This document shows positions 40,551 through 52,359 of a DNA stretch of 64,000 nucleotides, piece by piece. Within the stretch, counting starts at the first letter, position 1, and each line of letters starts with the position of its first letter. The notes below the pieces were generated by a model. The model did no database searches. It saw only the letters and a program-made list of their open reading frames with translations, and was not told where the DNA came from. This DNA is from Metarhizium brunneum (taxonomy: Eukaryota > Ascomycota > Sordariomycetes > Hypocreales > Clavicipitaceae). The stretch covers positions 4,030,001 through 4,094,000 of the forward strand of contig NC_089427.1 in the NCBI RefSeq assembly GCF_013426205.1, given 5' to 3'. The translations under genes and the position numbers were made by a program.

Positions 40551-40889
40551 ATGTTGTCGTCCGGCCTGCGAATCCAAGACTCTTCCCACCGCGGCGACCT
40601 CGCTGTCGAGCTGCATCTCTCCGTCCTCAAGCGCTACGGCACGTGGAGGCACTGCGGCCATGGCGTGGAAATTCGCCCCGTCGGCATCATGTGCAAGCAG
40701 GATACCTTTGCCAAGAACAGTACGCCGTACGTGTGGGACACGACGATGGGCGGGAAGAGGGTCCTCGTGGGAGAGTTTAGGGCCAGGGCGCGGTTTGGGA
40801 ACAGTTGCGTCTTGGTCATGGACACGAAGGAGGTGGACAATGTGGTTACCTCGGGAAGCTGCGTGGCAGCGCTGAACAGGGATGTCTAG
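40551..40889 (+). CDS. hypothetical protein, 112 aa
   Basis: Not recognised. From ATG 40551 the frame codes for 112 residues and can be read back to a GTG at 40530, so a missing upstream exon is possible. Composition is protein-like: an N-terminal RIQDSSHRGDLAVELHLSV stretch, then GTWRHCGHGVEIRPVG, PYVWDTTMGGKRVLVGEF and a C-terminal segment SCVLVMDTKEVDNVV. Four cysteines are present but no signal peptide. No membrane segment. The alternating hydrophobic pattern suggests a small beta-rich fold. The opposite-strand ORF of 193 codons looks like a shadow. Confidence 0.4.
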   Translation: MLSSGLRIQDSSHRGDLAVELHLSVLKRYGTWRHCGHGVEIRPVGIMCKQDTFAKNSTPYVWDTTMGGKRVLVGEFRARARFGNSCVLVMDTKEVDNVVTSGSCVAALNRDV

Positions 40890-41825
40890 ACAATGGGCTT
40901 TCCGAATTACTTGGAAAGAAGCCGGGCATTCGAAACTAAGCATCCCAGAGCACTTGACGCTCAGTCTCGGAACCTACACTGGCCCCCGGTGCTATTCATC
41001 AGCTCGTAGTCCACGTAGCGGATTTGTTCCTGGTAGGTTTTGCAGAGCATCGCATACATACTTACATACCTACCTAGGTAGGCAGCTCTCAACCTGGACC
41101 CTGACAAGGACATCACGAGTCCCATCGGCCGGAGGGAGAGGGCAACATTGCCTGGCACGCGGGCCGCTGCAGTGCAACATCGGCCCATACACTAGCCGCC
41201 AATGCAGGAATTAAAAAAAGCCCAGATCTAAGACAAAGAGCCAGCTGACGGGCAAGGACAAGTCTCGATGCCGCAGCAAGGAACATGACGCACGCATCCC
41301 AGCCACCACCGGGCCGAAGCGCGCGAACCATCAATCATCAGGGTTGCGGTGAACTCTCCGGCTGTACTATACATAATCCTATCCCAGTGGTGCGCGGCAT
41401 CAAAACGACGCGGCTGCAGGAACAGGAGACACATGCCCCCCGCCGGTCATGATGTACATACATAATGTCTGGTATTAATAATTTTGACAAACTCACCACA
41501 CGTTGCGCAACCCGTCGACGCTACTGGTTCGGGCCAATCTCCAACAACAGGGGTGTGGTTTCGCTCGTTCGTCAGATGAGCACCAGCGATATAATGTATA
41601 ATTTCCGCGCGCAACACGGGAACCAAACCACATGGACGTGCTGCGCGAGCCACCCATGGTCTCAGTCAACAGGGACGGGAATGCGGCAACGCGAGCAATG
41701 GATATAAAATGAGCCTGGTAAGACGAGCCCCAAAAGGCATATATATATCAGCTCTTGATGAACCGCCCATCTCGTGCCCGTTTCCCAACGCCCCCTTCTC
41801 ACGAACCAAGAAAGGCCTCTTCATC
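40890..41825. other. intergenic region with palindrome, upstream of the phosphoesterase
   Basis: No supported gene. At 41069-41082 CCTACCTAGGTAGG is a perfect 14-base palindrome, preceded by CATACATACTTACATA. The promoter of the phosphoesterase gene lies at the end of this stretch. Confidence 0.5.
41703..41708 (+). promoter_or_regulatory. TATA box of the phosphoesterase gene
   Basis: TATAAA lies 118 bases before the ATG at 41826 but directly against the alternative ATG at 41709. A TATA box this close to 41709 makes 41709 an unlikely start. Confidence 0.4.
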
Positions 41826-43197
41826 ATGCTAGCCGCCGTGCTGCTATTCATGCTGTCCGCATGTGTCGACCTCTCGCGCCAGTCCCCGGTGCGACGAGAT
41901 GCCCGATCCCCCAAGACATACGCCCCCAACAACAGTAGTCGCAGCAGCCGCCGGCTCTCGTTTAACCAAGACGGCACGTTCCAGATATCCATATTTGAGG
42001 ACTTGCACTTTGGAGAAAGTGAGACCCTCCCCCAGACCCCGTCCCGAACATGGCTCGACAGCAGAAACAGCTAAAACGCGCGCAGACGCATGGGACCAAT
42101 GGGGCCCCCAGCAGGACATCAACTCGGTCAAGGTCATGGACGCGGTGCTCGACAGCGAGAGGCCCGACCTGGTGGTGCTCAACGGCGACCTCATCACGGG
42201 CGAGAACACGTACCTCGAGAACAGCACCGCGTACATGGACCAGATCGCCGGCCCGCTCGTCGCGCGCGGCCTGCCGTGGGCGTCGACGTACGGCAACCAC
42301 GACCACAACTTCAACATCTCGGGCGCCGGCCTCCTCGCGCGCGAGCGGCGCTGGCCCAACTCGCTGACCCGGAGCATGGTGGCCGGCCGCGACGCCGGCG
42401 TCACCAACTACTACCTGCCCGTGTACGCGGCCGACTGCGCGCCGGGCGACGACGACTGCGCGCCCGAGCTGCTGCTCTGGTTCTTCGACTCGCGCGGCGG
42501 CTTCTACTTCCGCGAGCGCGGCCCCGACGGCCGCCAGGTCGGGCAGCCCGACTGGGTCGACGCCAGCGTGGTGCGGTGGTTCGAGGCGACGAGCGCGGCG
42601 CTGCGGCGGCGCTCCGGCCGCGTGACGCCGTCGCTGGCCTTTGTGCACATCCCGGCCAACGCCTCGCTCGCGGTGCAGGCCAGCGTCGACGCCCACCGCC
42701 AGCCCGGCGTCGACGACGACGTGCCGCTCGCCCGGCAGGCCCAGGGCTGGTGCGCCGACGGCTCCAACGGCCCCGAGTGCGTCTACGGCGGCCAGGACGA
42801 GCCCTTCATGAGGGCCGTCGCCGCCACCCCGGGCCTCATCGGCCTCTTCTCCGGCCACGACCACGGCGCCACCTGGTGCTACAAATGGGACCGCCTCGTG
42901 CCCGGCATGACCGTCGCCGGCACCGGCCTCAACCTCTGCTTCGGCCAGCACTCGGGCTACGGCGGCTACGGCAACTGGATCCGCGGCGCGAGGCAGCTTC
43001 GCCTGTCCGCCGACGCCCTGCGCCGCCGCCGCTGGGAGGCCGACACCTGGATCCGCACCGAAAAGGGCGGCGTCGTCGGCCGCGTCAGTCTCAACGCCAC
43101 CTATGGCAAGGACTGGTACCCGGCCACGCCCAACGAAAAGACATACTGTCCTACGTGTAACTATACCGTCATCACGCCGGGGCCGAGGAGACGCTGA
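41826..43197 (+). CDS. calcineurin-like metallophosphoesterase (Dcr2-like), signal peptide or anchor
   Basis: Two exons, 41826-42018 and 42086-43197 (donor GTGAGA, acceptor GCGCAG, branch GCTAAAAC, phase 1), 434 residues; starting at 41709 would add 39. The start at 41826 begins with the hydrophobic MLAAVLLFMLSACVDLS, a signal peptide or anchor, and fits the TATA position. All phosphoesterase motifs are present: DLHFGEN (motif I, across the intron), NGDLITG (GDxxG), YGNHDH (GNHD), FVHIP and FSGHDHG. Family knowledge: two-metal phosphatases; the layout FGENAWDQWGPQQD is that of fungal Dcr2-like and purple-acid-phosphatase-like proteins. Substrate unknown. It is likely secretory or vacuolar. 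Exon 2 is very GC-rich. Confidence 0.87.
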
Positions 43198-43708
43198 CGT
43201 CGCCTAGGTTAGCACTTGACCGGCTGGATATTACTGGCGGGGGAGAGGGGGATGTGCCACGGCGGGCCTTTTTCCTTTGCTTCCTTTCGTCTCTTCCTTT
43301 TTTTAGCGCAAGCTTTTGATAGTCTTGGATTGTAATTCGGGGCGTTTTCTTGTGTATAGTGAAATGCGATTCATGTCGAGGGAAACGGCAAGAAGCGTGA
43401 ACATACCGGCAGTTGAAGTTGAAGACTGGCCACCCTCTCTTCAAGCTTTATATAAGAAACAGCAACATGCGTATACAATGCCTGTGTATTGCCAACCAGA
43501 AATTATAAATTGCGCTGTAACGGGCTTCGTGAAATCCCAAGTAAGCAAGTAAACTCAGATCCCCGTCAGACGCCACCTATGCTACCCAAAGCCGCTGTTA
43601 CCTCTAAAAATATGTACGCTGTACACAATGTCGTCAACATATACAAAGTACCCATCAGATATATATACGCTTTATAACCCCCGCGTCACTACTCCCATCC
43701 CCCAACAT
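43198..43708. other. spacer between convergent genes
   Basis: Holds the 3' ends of the phosphoesterase gene and the minus-strand GT32 gene. Small ORFs only (60-90 codons); no gene seen. Confidence 0.5.
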
Positions 43709-45313
43709 TCATGACGGCATCTTGCTCCAGTCCTTGCACATGCCGAAAAACGTGCGACAAAATTTGCCGTATTCGACACGGGCATCGAATTTGTGCCACG
43801 ATCCCATGGCGTGGTGAGCAAGGCGAGCGTCTGGATCGGTATATGGTTTGGAGCCCATGTTGCCGAAACTGCCACGGCCGGGGCTATACAATCATGAATC
43901 GGCATTAGACGCGCGGAAACATACAAAAAGAGAACAGTAAAATGTAGAGAGCACATACCTAAAGCCAGTAATAGGCAAAACAAGCACATCCGACGCCAAC
44001 TTGGACCGGCCCCCATCTCTAAGGCCCGTCAATGCGTTCCACCGCAACCCGACTTGCTTCTGGAGCCAGGCAATGGTGGCTTCTGTCACGGCAGCCGGGC
44101 CCGTACGCGTCAACGGATCGTGGGCCTTGGGTTTCTCGCCATCGTCGGCCTGCAATGCAGCTTGTTTCTCCGTCACCAGCTTGTCCTTTAAACGGTCGAG
44201 GAATCGATGGAGAATGGGATGCTGCCGGGCAGATGCCATGGCCCAATTTGTCAGCTGAACAGGATGCGAGTAGCCCATGCGCCAGTATTGATTGGTATTC
44301 GGGTCCGTGTCCGCCTCGAGGCCCCAGAGGAGGTTGACGGGTCTGGTATTCGCAAGCTTGGCATCCGCATCATCACCCGTGGGCAGTTTCTTGCCGTACA
44401 TCTTGCCAGTTTCCTCATCGATCCACTGCGTAATGTCCTCCTTTTGAATCCAGTCGGCCGGGTGCTTTAGCGGTACGGTGTCAACATCGCCGTACTATCA
44501 GCCTGTCAGCAAAACCACATGTCCTGCGTACCATGGGACACCATCACCGGCAAAAAAAAAAAGGGGGGGGGGAGGAAGAAAACAGAGTACGGAACATACA
44601 ATACCACCAAACCACTTGCACACCAAAACCCTGAAAATGTCCACCTTTTCCACTCTTGAAAACATGGTTTCAAAGTCTTGTACAAAATCAGGCTCGTATC
44701 TATCCACCAAGGAGGCAACGCCGTCATCGGCCCAGAAGAAATACGCCATCTCGCGAAAGGTGTCATTTGCGGAAACGGAATATTCGAGCCATCGTTCGAT
44801 GTAACCCAGAAGATGGCTGTTCAAACGGCTCAAATCGACGTCGTTCCACTTCTGATGGACAACAAGAGGAATGTTGGAGAAGGGCACTTGTCGCTGGGGG
44901 CTGAGTTTGGCAGCCTCTGAAGCAATTTTGGCAGCGTCGAGGATATTTTCCGGCTCGGGGTGGTCTCCTTGCCACGACGGCGGGACGAACCAAGCTATTC
45001 GAGGAGTCAGCACGATGCTTGGCCATTCTTTTGCCAGCGGGGTACAAATCCACCGTTGCGCTTCTCTCGAGCGCAGCGAGGACCCGATAAAGAGAAGGGG
45101 GGGCCACATACCTCCGCCAGCAGTGCGATTGAGCTGATTAAACTGCTGAATGTGCTCCCATGCCAGGGGAAACTGCCGGCGAATGCTCGCTTGATCCAAA
45201 AACCGGGGCCCGCTCGACCTGGAAAAAAGAGTAAAGACAATGACGCCAAAGACGACACTGGAGAAGAGAAGCACGCGCGGCCGGAGGCGCAGAAAGCGAG
45301 GCGAAATGAGCAT
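43709..45313 (-). CDS. GT32-like glycosyltransferase, four exons
   Basis: Exons from the 5' end: 45313-45112, 44994-44600, 44494-43959, 43883-43709, with GTATGT-type donors and phases 1, 0 and 2, giving 435 residues. The N terminus has a membrane anchor (VLLFSSVVFGVIVFTLF, about 14-30), so a type II Golgi protein. The GT32 (Gly_transf_sug) core contains IPLVVHQKWND, FFWADDGVASLVDRY, FRVLVCKWFGG and, over intron 2, GGIYGDVDTVPL, where D-V-D is the metal-binding DxD. A C-terminal part (GSFGNMGSKPY) is conserved in related fungal proteins. Family knowledge: transfers mannose or another hexose to glycans or lipids. Intron 2 carries a C10/T11 homopolymer. It is convergent with the phosphoesterase gene. 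Confidence 0.85.
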
Positions 45314-47045
45314 TGCGGGCTCTCTCAGCCCGGAAGCAAACGGCAGACCGGCTTGTGTATCGAGAAGCCTAGGGGAGGGAGGGAGGGAGCCAATGCAGTA
45401 TCGTGAGCCGCTAAAGAACGTTGTTTAGGTAATCGAGACTGGTCGACGGGTGGGATGGACGAGCTTTCTGCTCTATAGGAACATGCTGGCAGGAATTTGG
45501 GCGATTGGGCACGCCGGCAGTCGAGAGGAAGAGGCCAGACGGAAGCAGAATCAGGTACGGGGGAGCAAACGAGGGGATGATGCCTTATTACGCAAGGGGC
45601 GGAAACGGATGAATGAATGCCAAGGCTGGCGGCTGGCGGCTGCGGGCGAGAATGGGTTGATGGTGTGCAGGAGGTGTTAATTTTGTGACCCAACCGGATC
45701 GACGGTGGCAACCGGAGGCGTCCAATGCGCGTAGTCTCAAAATGCAACTTGCATCCCTTTGAATGTGCGCAGGTCCAGTTTTTGTAACGGACCAGGGTTC
45801 TAACTAATAATAATTACTAATTTAAAAAATATGTATAATTATTAAAAAATTATATAATAATAGAAGTTATTAAGATTTTAAAAATGCTTTAATATACAAA
45901 AATATATTAATTATTATTATTAATAATAAAGTATATTTAAGTATCCTCACGTATCATGAAAAAAGTAGGTTGAATACATCAATTGGACCTGCGCACATTG
46001 GGAGCATCCATCCAGCCATGGGTTGCTGGATTCCAGATGCCAGCGGGCGCTGGGGCACCAGGGGCCAGAGGGGGGGGGAATGCTCGTGCTGCGGGTGGGG
46101 CTCCCAGGGGCGAAGCGCTGTAAATGGCCAACTAGTGAATCTTGAGTCTACTAATCACTACGCTCTTCATAGTTGCACTGTTATGTAGATGTGACCGTCA
46201 GATATGACCCCTCACCCCAATTGCCGATCTGACCAGCACCTAATGCAGCCGCAAAGTGTTTACCCAAAAAAAAAACCAAAAAAAACCCATCCAGCTACTT
46301 AGCTTCAAATAGCACTGAGATTTGATTGCACCAGTGTCCGCTCCCGGTCAAACTCAAGTGCGGGGCCCAAGATGCAACATTGAATTGAGGGTTGGCCAAT
46401 GAACAGTAAAGTCCACCTGTAAAACCCAGTCCAAACAGCCCAACAGCCGATACACTGACTTTCAGTATCAATTGATATTTGACTTTACACCAATGTTGAC
46501 GGGCCGGGGCCATCCAGTCAGCACTCATCGTCACAACGGGTTAGCCAGAACAAAACAGCTATTCCCTACCGACTCAACGAATCATGGAATCATCATTCGA
46601 CCATATTAGTCCGTTATCCGTTCCCGGACATCAGGGACTGGGGAAGTTTACTCTTGGTCTCATCGCCTCGGTCCAGAAGACTGGGCTTAGAGCTGGCAGC
46701 CACTTCATTGAACGCTTGTTCGTGCCATCCCCATCCATGCTTGCTGCTTCCAATGTTTCAATCGCACCCGCACACTGGGCACTGCACACGACAAGCCTGA
46801 CGCTACAATAACGCTCACATTAAATTAGGACAAAGTGTCCAATATTTCTATGTACCTTTCGCTCAGCAATCAACCAAACCATGTATATATATATAAATGT
46901 TGCTATGCGTCGTATTATGGGGGTGTTGTGCGGCAAGACTTCGCCCGTCACCCTCTCAATCTCGCATTTTCCCGCGTACAAGCATGACCCCCCAGGCAAA
47001 GCAAGCATGACATCAAGAATAGGTCCGACGGGGAAGGGGGGGTAT
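45314..47045. other. gene-poor stretch between two GT32 genes
   Basis: No gene is supported. The stretch contains the short-TIR element at 45762-45999, a G9 run near 46070, and A-rich tracts near 46266-46285. A 75-codon ORF (46584-46811) is not convincing. Confidence 0.5.
45762..45999. mobile_element. MITE-like element with 16-bp terminal inverted repeats
   Basis: The ends AATGTGCGCAGGTCCA (45762-45777) and TGGACCTGCGCACATT (45984-45999) are perfect inverted repeats of 16 bases. Between them lie about 200 bases, of which 45800-45960 is almost pure A and T and contains no ORF. The total length of 238 bases and the lack of coding capacity fit a non-autonomous DNA transposon. I see no sure target-site duplication. 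The left end also has a small internal hairpin (GGTCC...GGACC). Confidence 0.65.
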
Positions 47046-48023
47046 CTAAAATCGTCGTAGCAGCGCCTTCCTCCTCAAAAACAGCGCCAGCGCAACTCCC
47101 ACAAAGAAGAAGAAAATCAGGTTGATTCGGCTTCCAATGGTGACAATCAGTTTCGCGTCGTACGAGTGCCATGATGAGCTGCCCAGGTGGTCAAAGATGG
47201 GTGTCGATACCCGCCCGTTCAAGCTGTGCAGAGGCCCCGGGAGGATCTTGAGGTCGGTTCGGTTGGATTCGTACACGTGGATTACCGACGCAAAATGGCA
47301 GCCAGTGCTGAACATGACGGTTGCGTACGGAAGCCCCAGCCATTCCTTATTGTAAACGGTGAGGTTGCGGACAATGTCGCCAACAAAGGCATTGCCCTTG
47401 CTGGCCATCATGAACCCGATAGAGAAGCCTGTCGGGTGAGCCTCGGGGGCAACAAAGGAGAAGCGTCGGAGCGGACCCAAGGCTCGCTTGCACTTGAGGT
47501 CCATATCCAGGATGACTCCTCCATAAGCGTACAGGAGCATATATCGAAGGGCATCGATCCTCTCCACGGGATAATGATAGTTGTCCCAGAGCTCCCTCAG
47601 CTCAGGGAACTTCTCGCTGACAAACTGGCTGGCTTTGTCGTCGGTCCAGATATGTGACTCCCAGCCAGGATGTATATCGAGGCAGCTCTGTACAGCCTCC
47701 CCCCAGCGACCCTTCCATCGGCCTTCGTTGTCTCCCAATGCGATGTGGTGCAAGATGGGCGGCACCACGTCTTCATACGGCTCAGCACTGACTTGGTGTA
47801 CGCTATAGTTGGCAAAAGACACGTCAAAATTGTCGTGCGACTCGGACAGAATGAAATCGGATGCGCTGTCGTGCCAGAATATGCGGAGCGCGGCGAGTGT
47901 CCAAGTTGTGTACAGGAGGTGGCGGCCGAACCACATAGAAACGATTAATATTACCAGGGCTGCCAGGAGGATTTGCCGGAATTTTCCTCCAGACTGGTTC
48001 CGTATATAAGATGACTTGTGCAT
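47046..48023 (-). CDS. GT32 glycosyltransferase, MIPC synthase-like (SUR1/CSH1 layout)
   Basis: Single exon, 325 residues. Hydrophobic segments lie near the N terminus (18-33) and the C terminus (297-316, INLIFFFFVGVALALFL), with the catalytic domain between them. That two-anchor layout is typical of mannosyl-inositol-phosphorylceramide synthases rather than of Och1. The GT32 core has PPILHHIALGDNE, GWESHIWTDDKASQF, RIDALRYMLLYAYGGV and the DxD motif in ILDMDLKC (171-178). Family knowledge: SUR1/CSH1 add mannose to inositol-phosphorylceramide in the Golgi, with CSG2 as partner. Assignment to that reaction is inference from layout; another GT32 role is possible. The upstream 800 bases are CT-rich on the coding strand, a long leader/promoter. 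Confidence 0.83.
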   Translation of the reverse strand: MHKSSYIRNQSGGKFRQILLAALVILIVSMWFGRHLLYTTWTLAALRIFWHDSASDFILSESHDNFDVSFANYSVHQVSAEPYEDVVPPILHHIALGDNEGRWKGRWGEAVQSCLDIHPGWESHIWTDDKASQFVSEKFPELRELWDNYHYPVERIDALRYMLLYAYGGVILDMDLKCKRALGPLRRFSFVAPEAHPTGFSIGFMMASKGNAFVGDIVRNLTVYNKEWLGLPYATVMFSTGCHFASVIHVYESNRTDLKILPGPLHSLNGRVSTPIFDHLGSSSWHSYDAKLIVTIGSRINLIFFFFVGVALALFLRRKALLRRF

Positions 48024-51000
48024 TGTGAATTTTTTTTCTCGCCGTTCCGTATGTTCCCAAAAATCCCGCTCCTTGTGCTTGAGAACAATTGCACGCCCTC
48101 TATCGCGTTATGGCCAGAGTGTTTGGCCAGTCGAGGGATAGTTCGCGAGTATGACGGCGATTCGAGCGCGTTATTGAGAGGCACTATTATTACAAGGGCG
48201 TGTCGAGTCCTCGAACCCTTGAGGAAGGACGATGGGTGCTTGTAGGTGAGAGAATTCGGTGAAGAGATTAAAATGAGGCGCACGACTGTGAGTGCAATTT
48301 GATTGCAATATTAACGAAGCGAGGAAATGCGACAGGTTAGGTCGATGGCATGCGGATGATGGAAGTAGACTCCAAGATCGTGAAAGATCAATGGTACCGA
48401 AGATATGATGAATTCAAGAGTGAAGGAGCGCAGACATGTTGAAGTGGAATGGGGCGATCCGAAATGCAGAGGTCGGGCAGTTTTGGTCGACGACGAGCAA
48501 CAAGCCTGAGGGCGACGACGAGGACGATGCGAAGTCGAAGTCGAAGTCGAAATAATGCTGCTTCTCCTTTCCGGTAAAGGAGAGTGAGTACCGGCCGTTG
48601 AGAAGCGTTTCTAAACTGGTTGCTGAGACAGACGGAGTGTATGAGGAGGAGAAAGAAGCAAAGATGAACGGGAAGGGAGGCTGACGGCTGAATAAAGGAG
48701 GGAGGTCGAGTGTCGTACAGATTACTACATGAGGATGAGGCAGGAGCGCAGCGGGACAAAGAACAAGCCCCGGCACACAAACAGTGCAGGCAAAGGGCAG
48801 ATGGGAGGACCAGGGGGTGATTCACCGGGGGCTATGCGAGGGTGGTCCAGATTGTCACCGGGGTCAAGTCTGACGGGTCAACTGGTTTGAGCGGTTGGGC
48901 GGGCGAAACGGGGCAGACGAGGCCGAACGTTAAGCCAATAGGGCTGTTGCAGGTGGTGCAGGGGTTGCAGCCAGCGGCAGTGAAGCAGCGATGGAGTCTG
49001 GTGAATGAGGCGCGGGCCAGTCCATGTCAACTGGTCGTTGCATCCACCGAGATGGTTGATGAGCGCTCGAGTCGCGGATCAAGTGGGCGGGCTTCATGGC
49101 CTTTGCTTGGATGGGCGGCAGCCCTGTTTGACAACTGAGCACTTGAGCTTCCCAGGTACCCCGGTACCTCTTCGCTACACCGCTGGGCGAGGCACTTCAG
49201 GGTCAGGTCTGGTACCGCACATAACCAGACATTATATTCTTGCACAAATGAACCACAGAGCACCAAGAGGACGAAGCATTGAACCGTCAACGGCACGCGT
49301 CTGGACAAGGGCCTGGGCCCGGGCCTTGACGCCAGGCACACACTCCCCAAGCTCCAACAAGTGCAGTGCTCTCCCAAGTTCTTGATGCTCATCACGTCTG
49401 CACCTATTGCCGCACGAGTATAAACGAGGACAAATGATACCAACCGACGGCGTGTTGAAAGGGTCCGATCAACTCGACTCAACCATTTGCTGCCATTGCT
49501 CCCGACATGGTCTGAGCCAGCGCTACCCAGGGTTGGCAAGCCACATTGCCCGCCTCCATAGTCTCTGATAACGCAGCAAGGCGTGCATCTTATGTGGCTT
49601 GAAACAAGCTTTCAAGCATGTCATCATGACTTTTCGCCTCTCGGTCGCATCTCGCTGCCCAGATTACCTTGCTTCCATGGAGTACGACGGGTTACGGTTG
49701 GTGACGCTGTTCTTTGTTCCATGTCCTTTTTCAGCACACATTCGTGACCGCATTGCTTGCACGAGCAGCCAGCTCACTCCGTAGTCCCTGTCTCGTGTGC
49801 GCGACGATTGGCGACCAATACTGCACCTGTCAGACACGAAGCTGTGCGTGTGTCGGGTTGGTTGCATCATCATCGAATCCTCTGGCCCACTGCTGACATT
49901 CGATGCCTATTATTTCGGTTAACGGGAGGGTCCCAGCCGCAGTCGTAACAAGTTGCGTGGTACTAGCAAGAGCGTCTTCTGTTCCACGAAAAGATAGACT
50001 TGCGTACGGCATACCCCGTACTCCGTAGACCTACCTACATACCTAGAAGGAACCTAGCCTAGAGGTCAACGGTCCATACCATCCATCAATGGGAAGCGTT
50101 AGATGACATCCCGACGTGTAACGACCATGACAAGGTGCCGAATGGCGTTTGGCTGGCGAAGCTCTCGAAACCATGCCACACTCTTCTTAGCTCTGCAGCG
50201 GACGGGCAAATGCAGCCACGGTTGCCGACCACATGTTCGTCGTCGCAATCATGCCATAAGGTTGGGTGTGGCCCAGTCCAGGCCTTGTGTTGGTTAGTGG
50301 CTGTCAATTTTACATGTCAACAGATGAGTGTATTCTTTGCTCAGTCGGCAACACGGCACACTGGGATCCAGCGAGCCATGTTCCAACACGGATTCCTAGA
50401 GCTAGGCTGCAGCCATGGCCAAGCCACTGCCAATGCCCCAAGGTGCAATCTTGTTCTGTTCGGGAAGTGTCCGGGCGCACCATCTCACCATCACAGCCTC
50501 TCTCCTTGATGGAGAACTGGCCCAAAGTTGCGGGGACTAACGCGGATTGCTAGAAGACCGGCGGCGGCGGCCCACGGGGCACCGAGTTTGTCTCTGGGAC
50601 AAATCTTGCTGGCTATTTATTACTCGGTAGAATCGTGTCGTAGTCTGCATTCGCTCTCGCCAGGGACTGTCTGTAGTAGGTGGCTAACCCAGGCACTAGC
50701 CTCGTTTCCTGGGAGTATGTACGAGGACGAAGCAGTGCCTTGTCCGATTGATTGCCCTACAAGGCTCGCCAAGAAGGCCAAGGCCCATCATCATCATCAT
50801 CAGTGGAACGCTGGACCCAGTCTGCCGAGAGCCGCCGTCACCACTCACCAGGGAGTCAGGGACTGTCCTCCGTGCTGTGATGGGATTGGCACCATGTCTG
50901 TTGAAACACCGTAGTACTACTCGGTAGCACACAGTCAGGTATGACATGGATGGACCCAGCCGTGCCGATCGCCGTAGCTGGTCGGAGTCGGACTAGAGCT

Positions 51001-52359
51001 TTGATTTCCGCTGTCCGCTGTTCTCGAGGCTGTTTGGGGTTTCAAGTCGGCCTATCGAGGAGACACAGGCTGCTGTCGACGGTCCAATTTTGATGCAGTC
51101 AAAGTGCTCCGTAAGCCAGACGAGAACATGTATGCCGGTAGTACTGTAGAAGGCGTGAGCATGACTACGGAACAATCCGTGCAAATACGACCTTGACTCC
51201 TAGCTACTTCAGGCGACAACAACCAAACCGAAAAAAGATGAGACCAAAGAAAAAATTCAAATCAAGGAACCAAAGTTCATGAAGCATGGAGGCCGCCGCC
51301 AAGCTAGAATGGGAAAGGACTCATGCGAGCAACAGTGACTAGCCACTGGGGCACGAATAGACGCGTCCGCGAATGACGTGGCGAGGCGGCCGGACTGTTG
51401 CAAGTTAATTTACGTAGCGGGAAGGGGCAGTCGTGGCGCCCAGATGTCGCCGGGACGTCCATGTCGTCAACCTGCAAACCTTGGAAGGCCAGTATTCTGG
51501 AGTCAGGCTCAGGCTCTCAAGGCTGATCCAGTAGCTTCGTTGCGGGTTTTACTCCTCGAGACGCTCCAGCCGGGGGCCCCCATTGATGCCGGTGTGGGGG
51601 GAGTGCGATGGCGTTGATGACGCGCTGCCAGAATATCTATCGACTGGATGGCCTTTCGTCTCAGTTTTATTCCTTTGCCAATGCGGACCAAGGATGAGTC
51701 AGGTCAACAGATATCAAAGCTGGAAGGATGACATGGCCATGAATCGGGTGGTTCTAGCTTGTTTTTGAAACAAACTTCGTCTCTCTCTCCCTCTTCCCCC
51801 TTTTTTTTTTTTTTTTTTGAATCGTTGGTGACCTGGCATGTATGTCACAGGGGCGCTCGCCCACTTCCGACGACGTTTAAAGTGAGGAGCCGTCTCATTT
51901 CCCACCACATGTGCCGGTGAGCGCGCGGGAGACCCATGCCAACCTATTCTGTAAAATAAATGAAACGAGTGAGAGTAATTAATTTATCCGTCTCCGCACT
52001 CCGCAGTTAAAAAAAAAACAGTCAACGGTGTACTCCATACTCAAGTACAAATGTACATGTGCGCCACACTACCAGCCGCCACAAGCACCAACTTGTGGCG
52101 CAGCCTGAACTCCCATACTGTTCTTTCATTTCCGGCCAGGCGGTGATGTCAGCTTTCAGTGGCACCAAGTTTGCCTCGACAATCACATCGATATTCAAGC
52201 AGCTTGAGACGGCCATCCATCACAGCCGTGACCTCATCTCCATCATCTTGATAGCCACGGAACGCTCCATGTGCTTCTCACTACCCATCTACGCGACATT
52301 CTGAGGTTCATCAGACCCCTACAAAAGTTCAATCTCTGCCTCCCCAGTTGTCAGCACTC
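48024..52359. other. 4.3-kb gene-poor region
   Basis: No supported gene. Features seen: a CT-rich promoter (minus strand) at 48390-48830 with a GAAGTC microsatellite at 48531-48551; a short hairpin AGGTACCccGGTACCT at 49154-49169; TACTCCGTA at 50019-50027; a (CAT)n tract near 50788-50802; and an 18-base T run at 51801-51818. ORFs reach 170 codons (49027-49539, minus) but show no domain. Confidence 0.4.

Noticed and set aside
41709..41825. Upstream start (ATG 41709) for the phosphoesterase
   Set aside because: It lies directly on the TATAAA element; the ATG at 41826 gives a clean signal peptide. Kept only as an alternative.
41962..42951. 329-codon frame antisense to the phosphoesterase gene
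   Set aside because: GC-driven shadow; composition is Val/Ala/Gly/Glu-rich without motifs.
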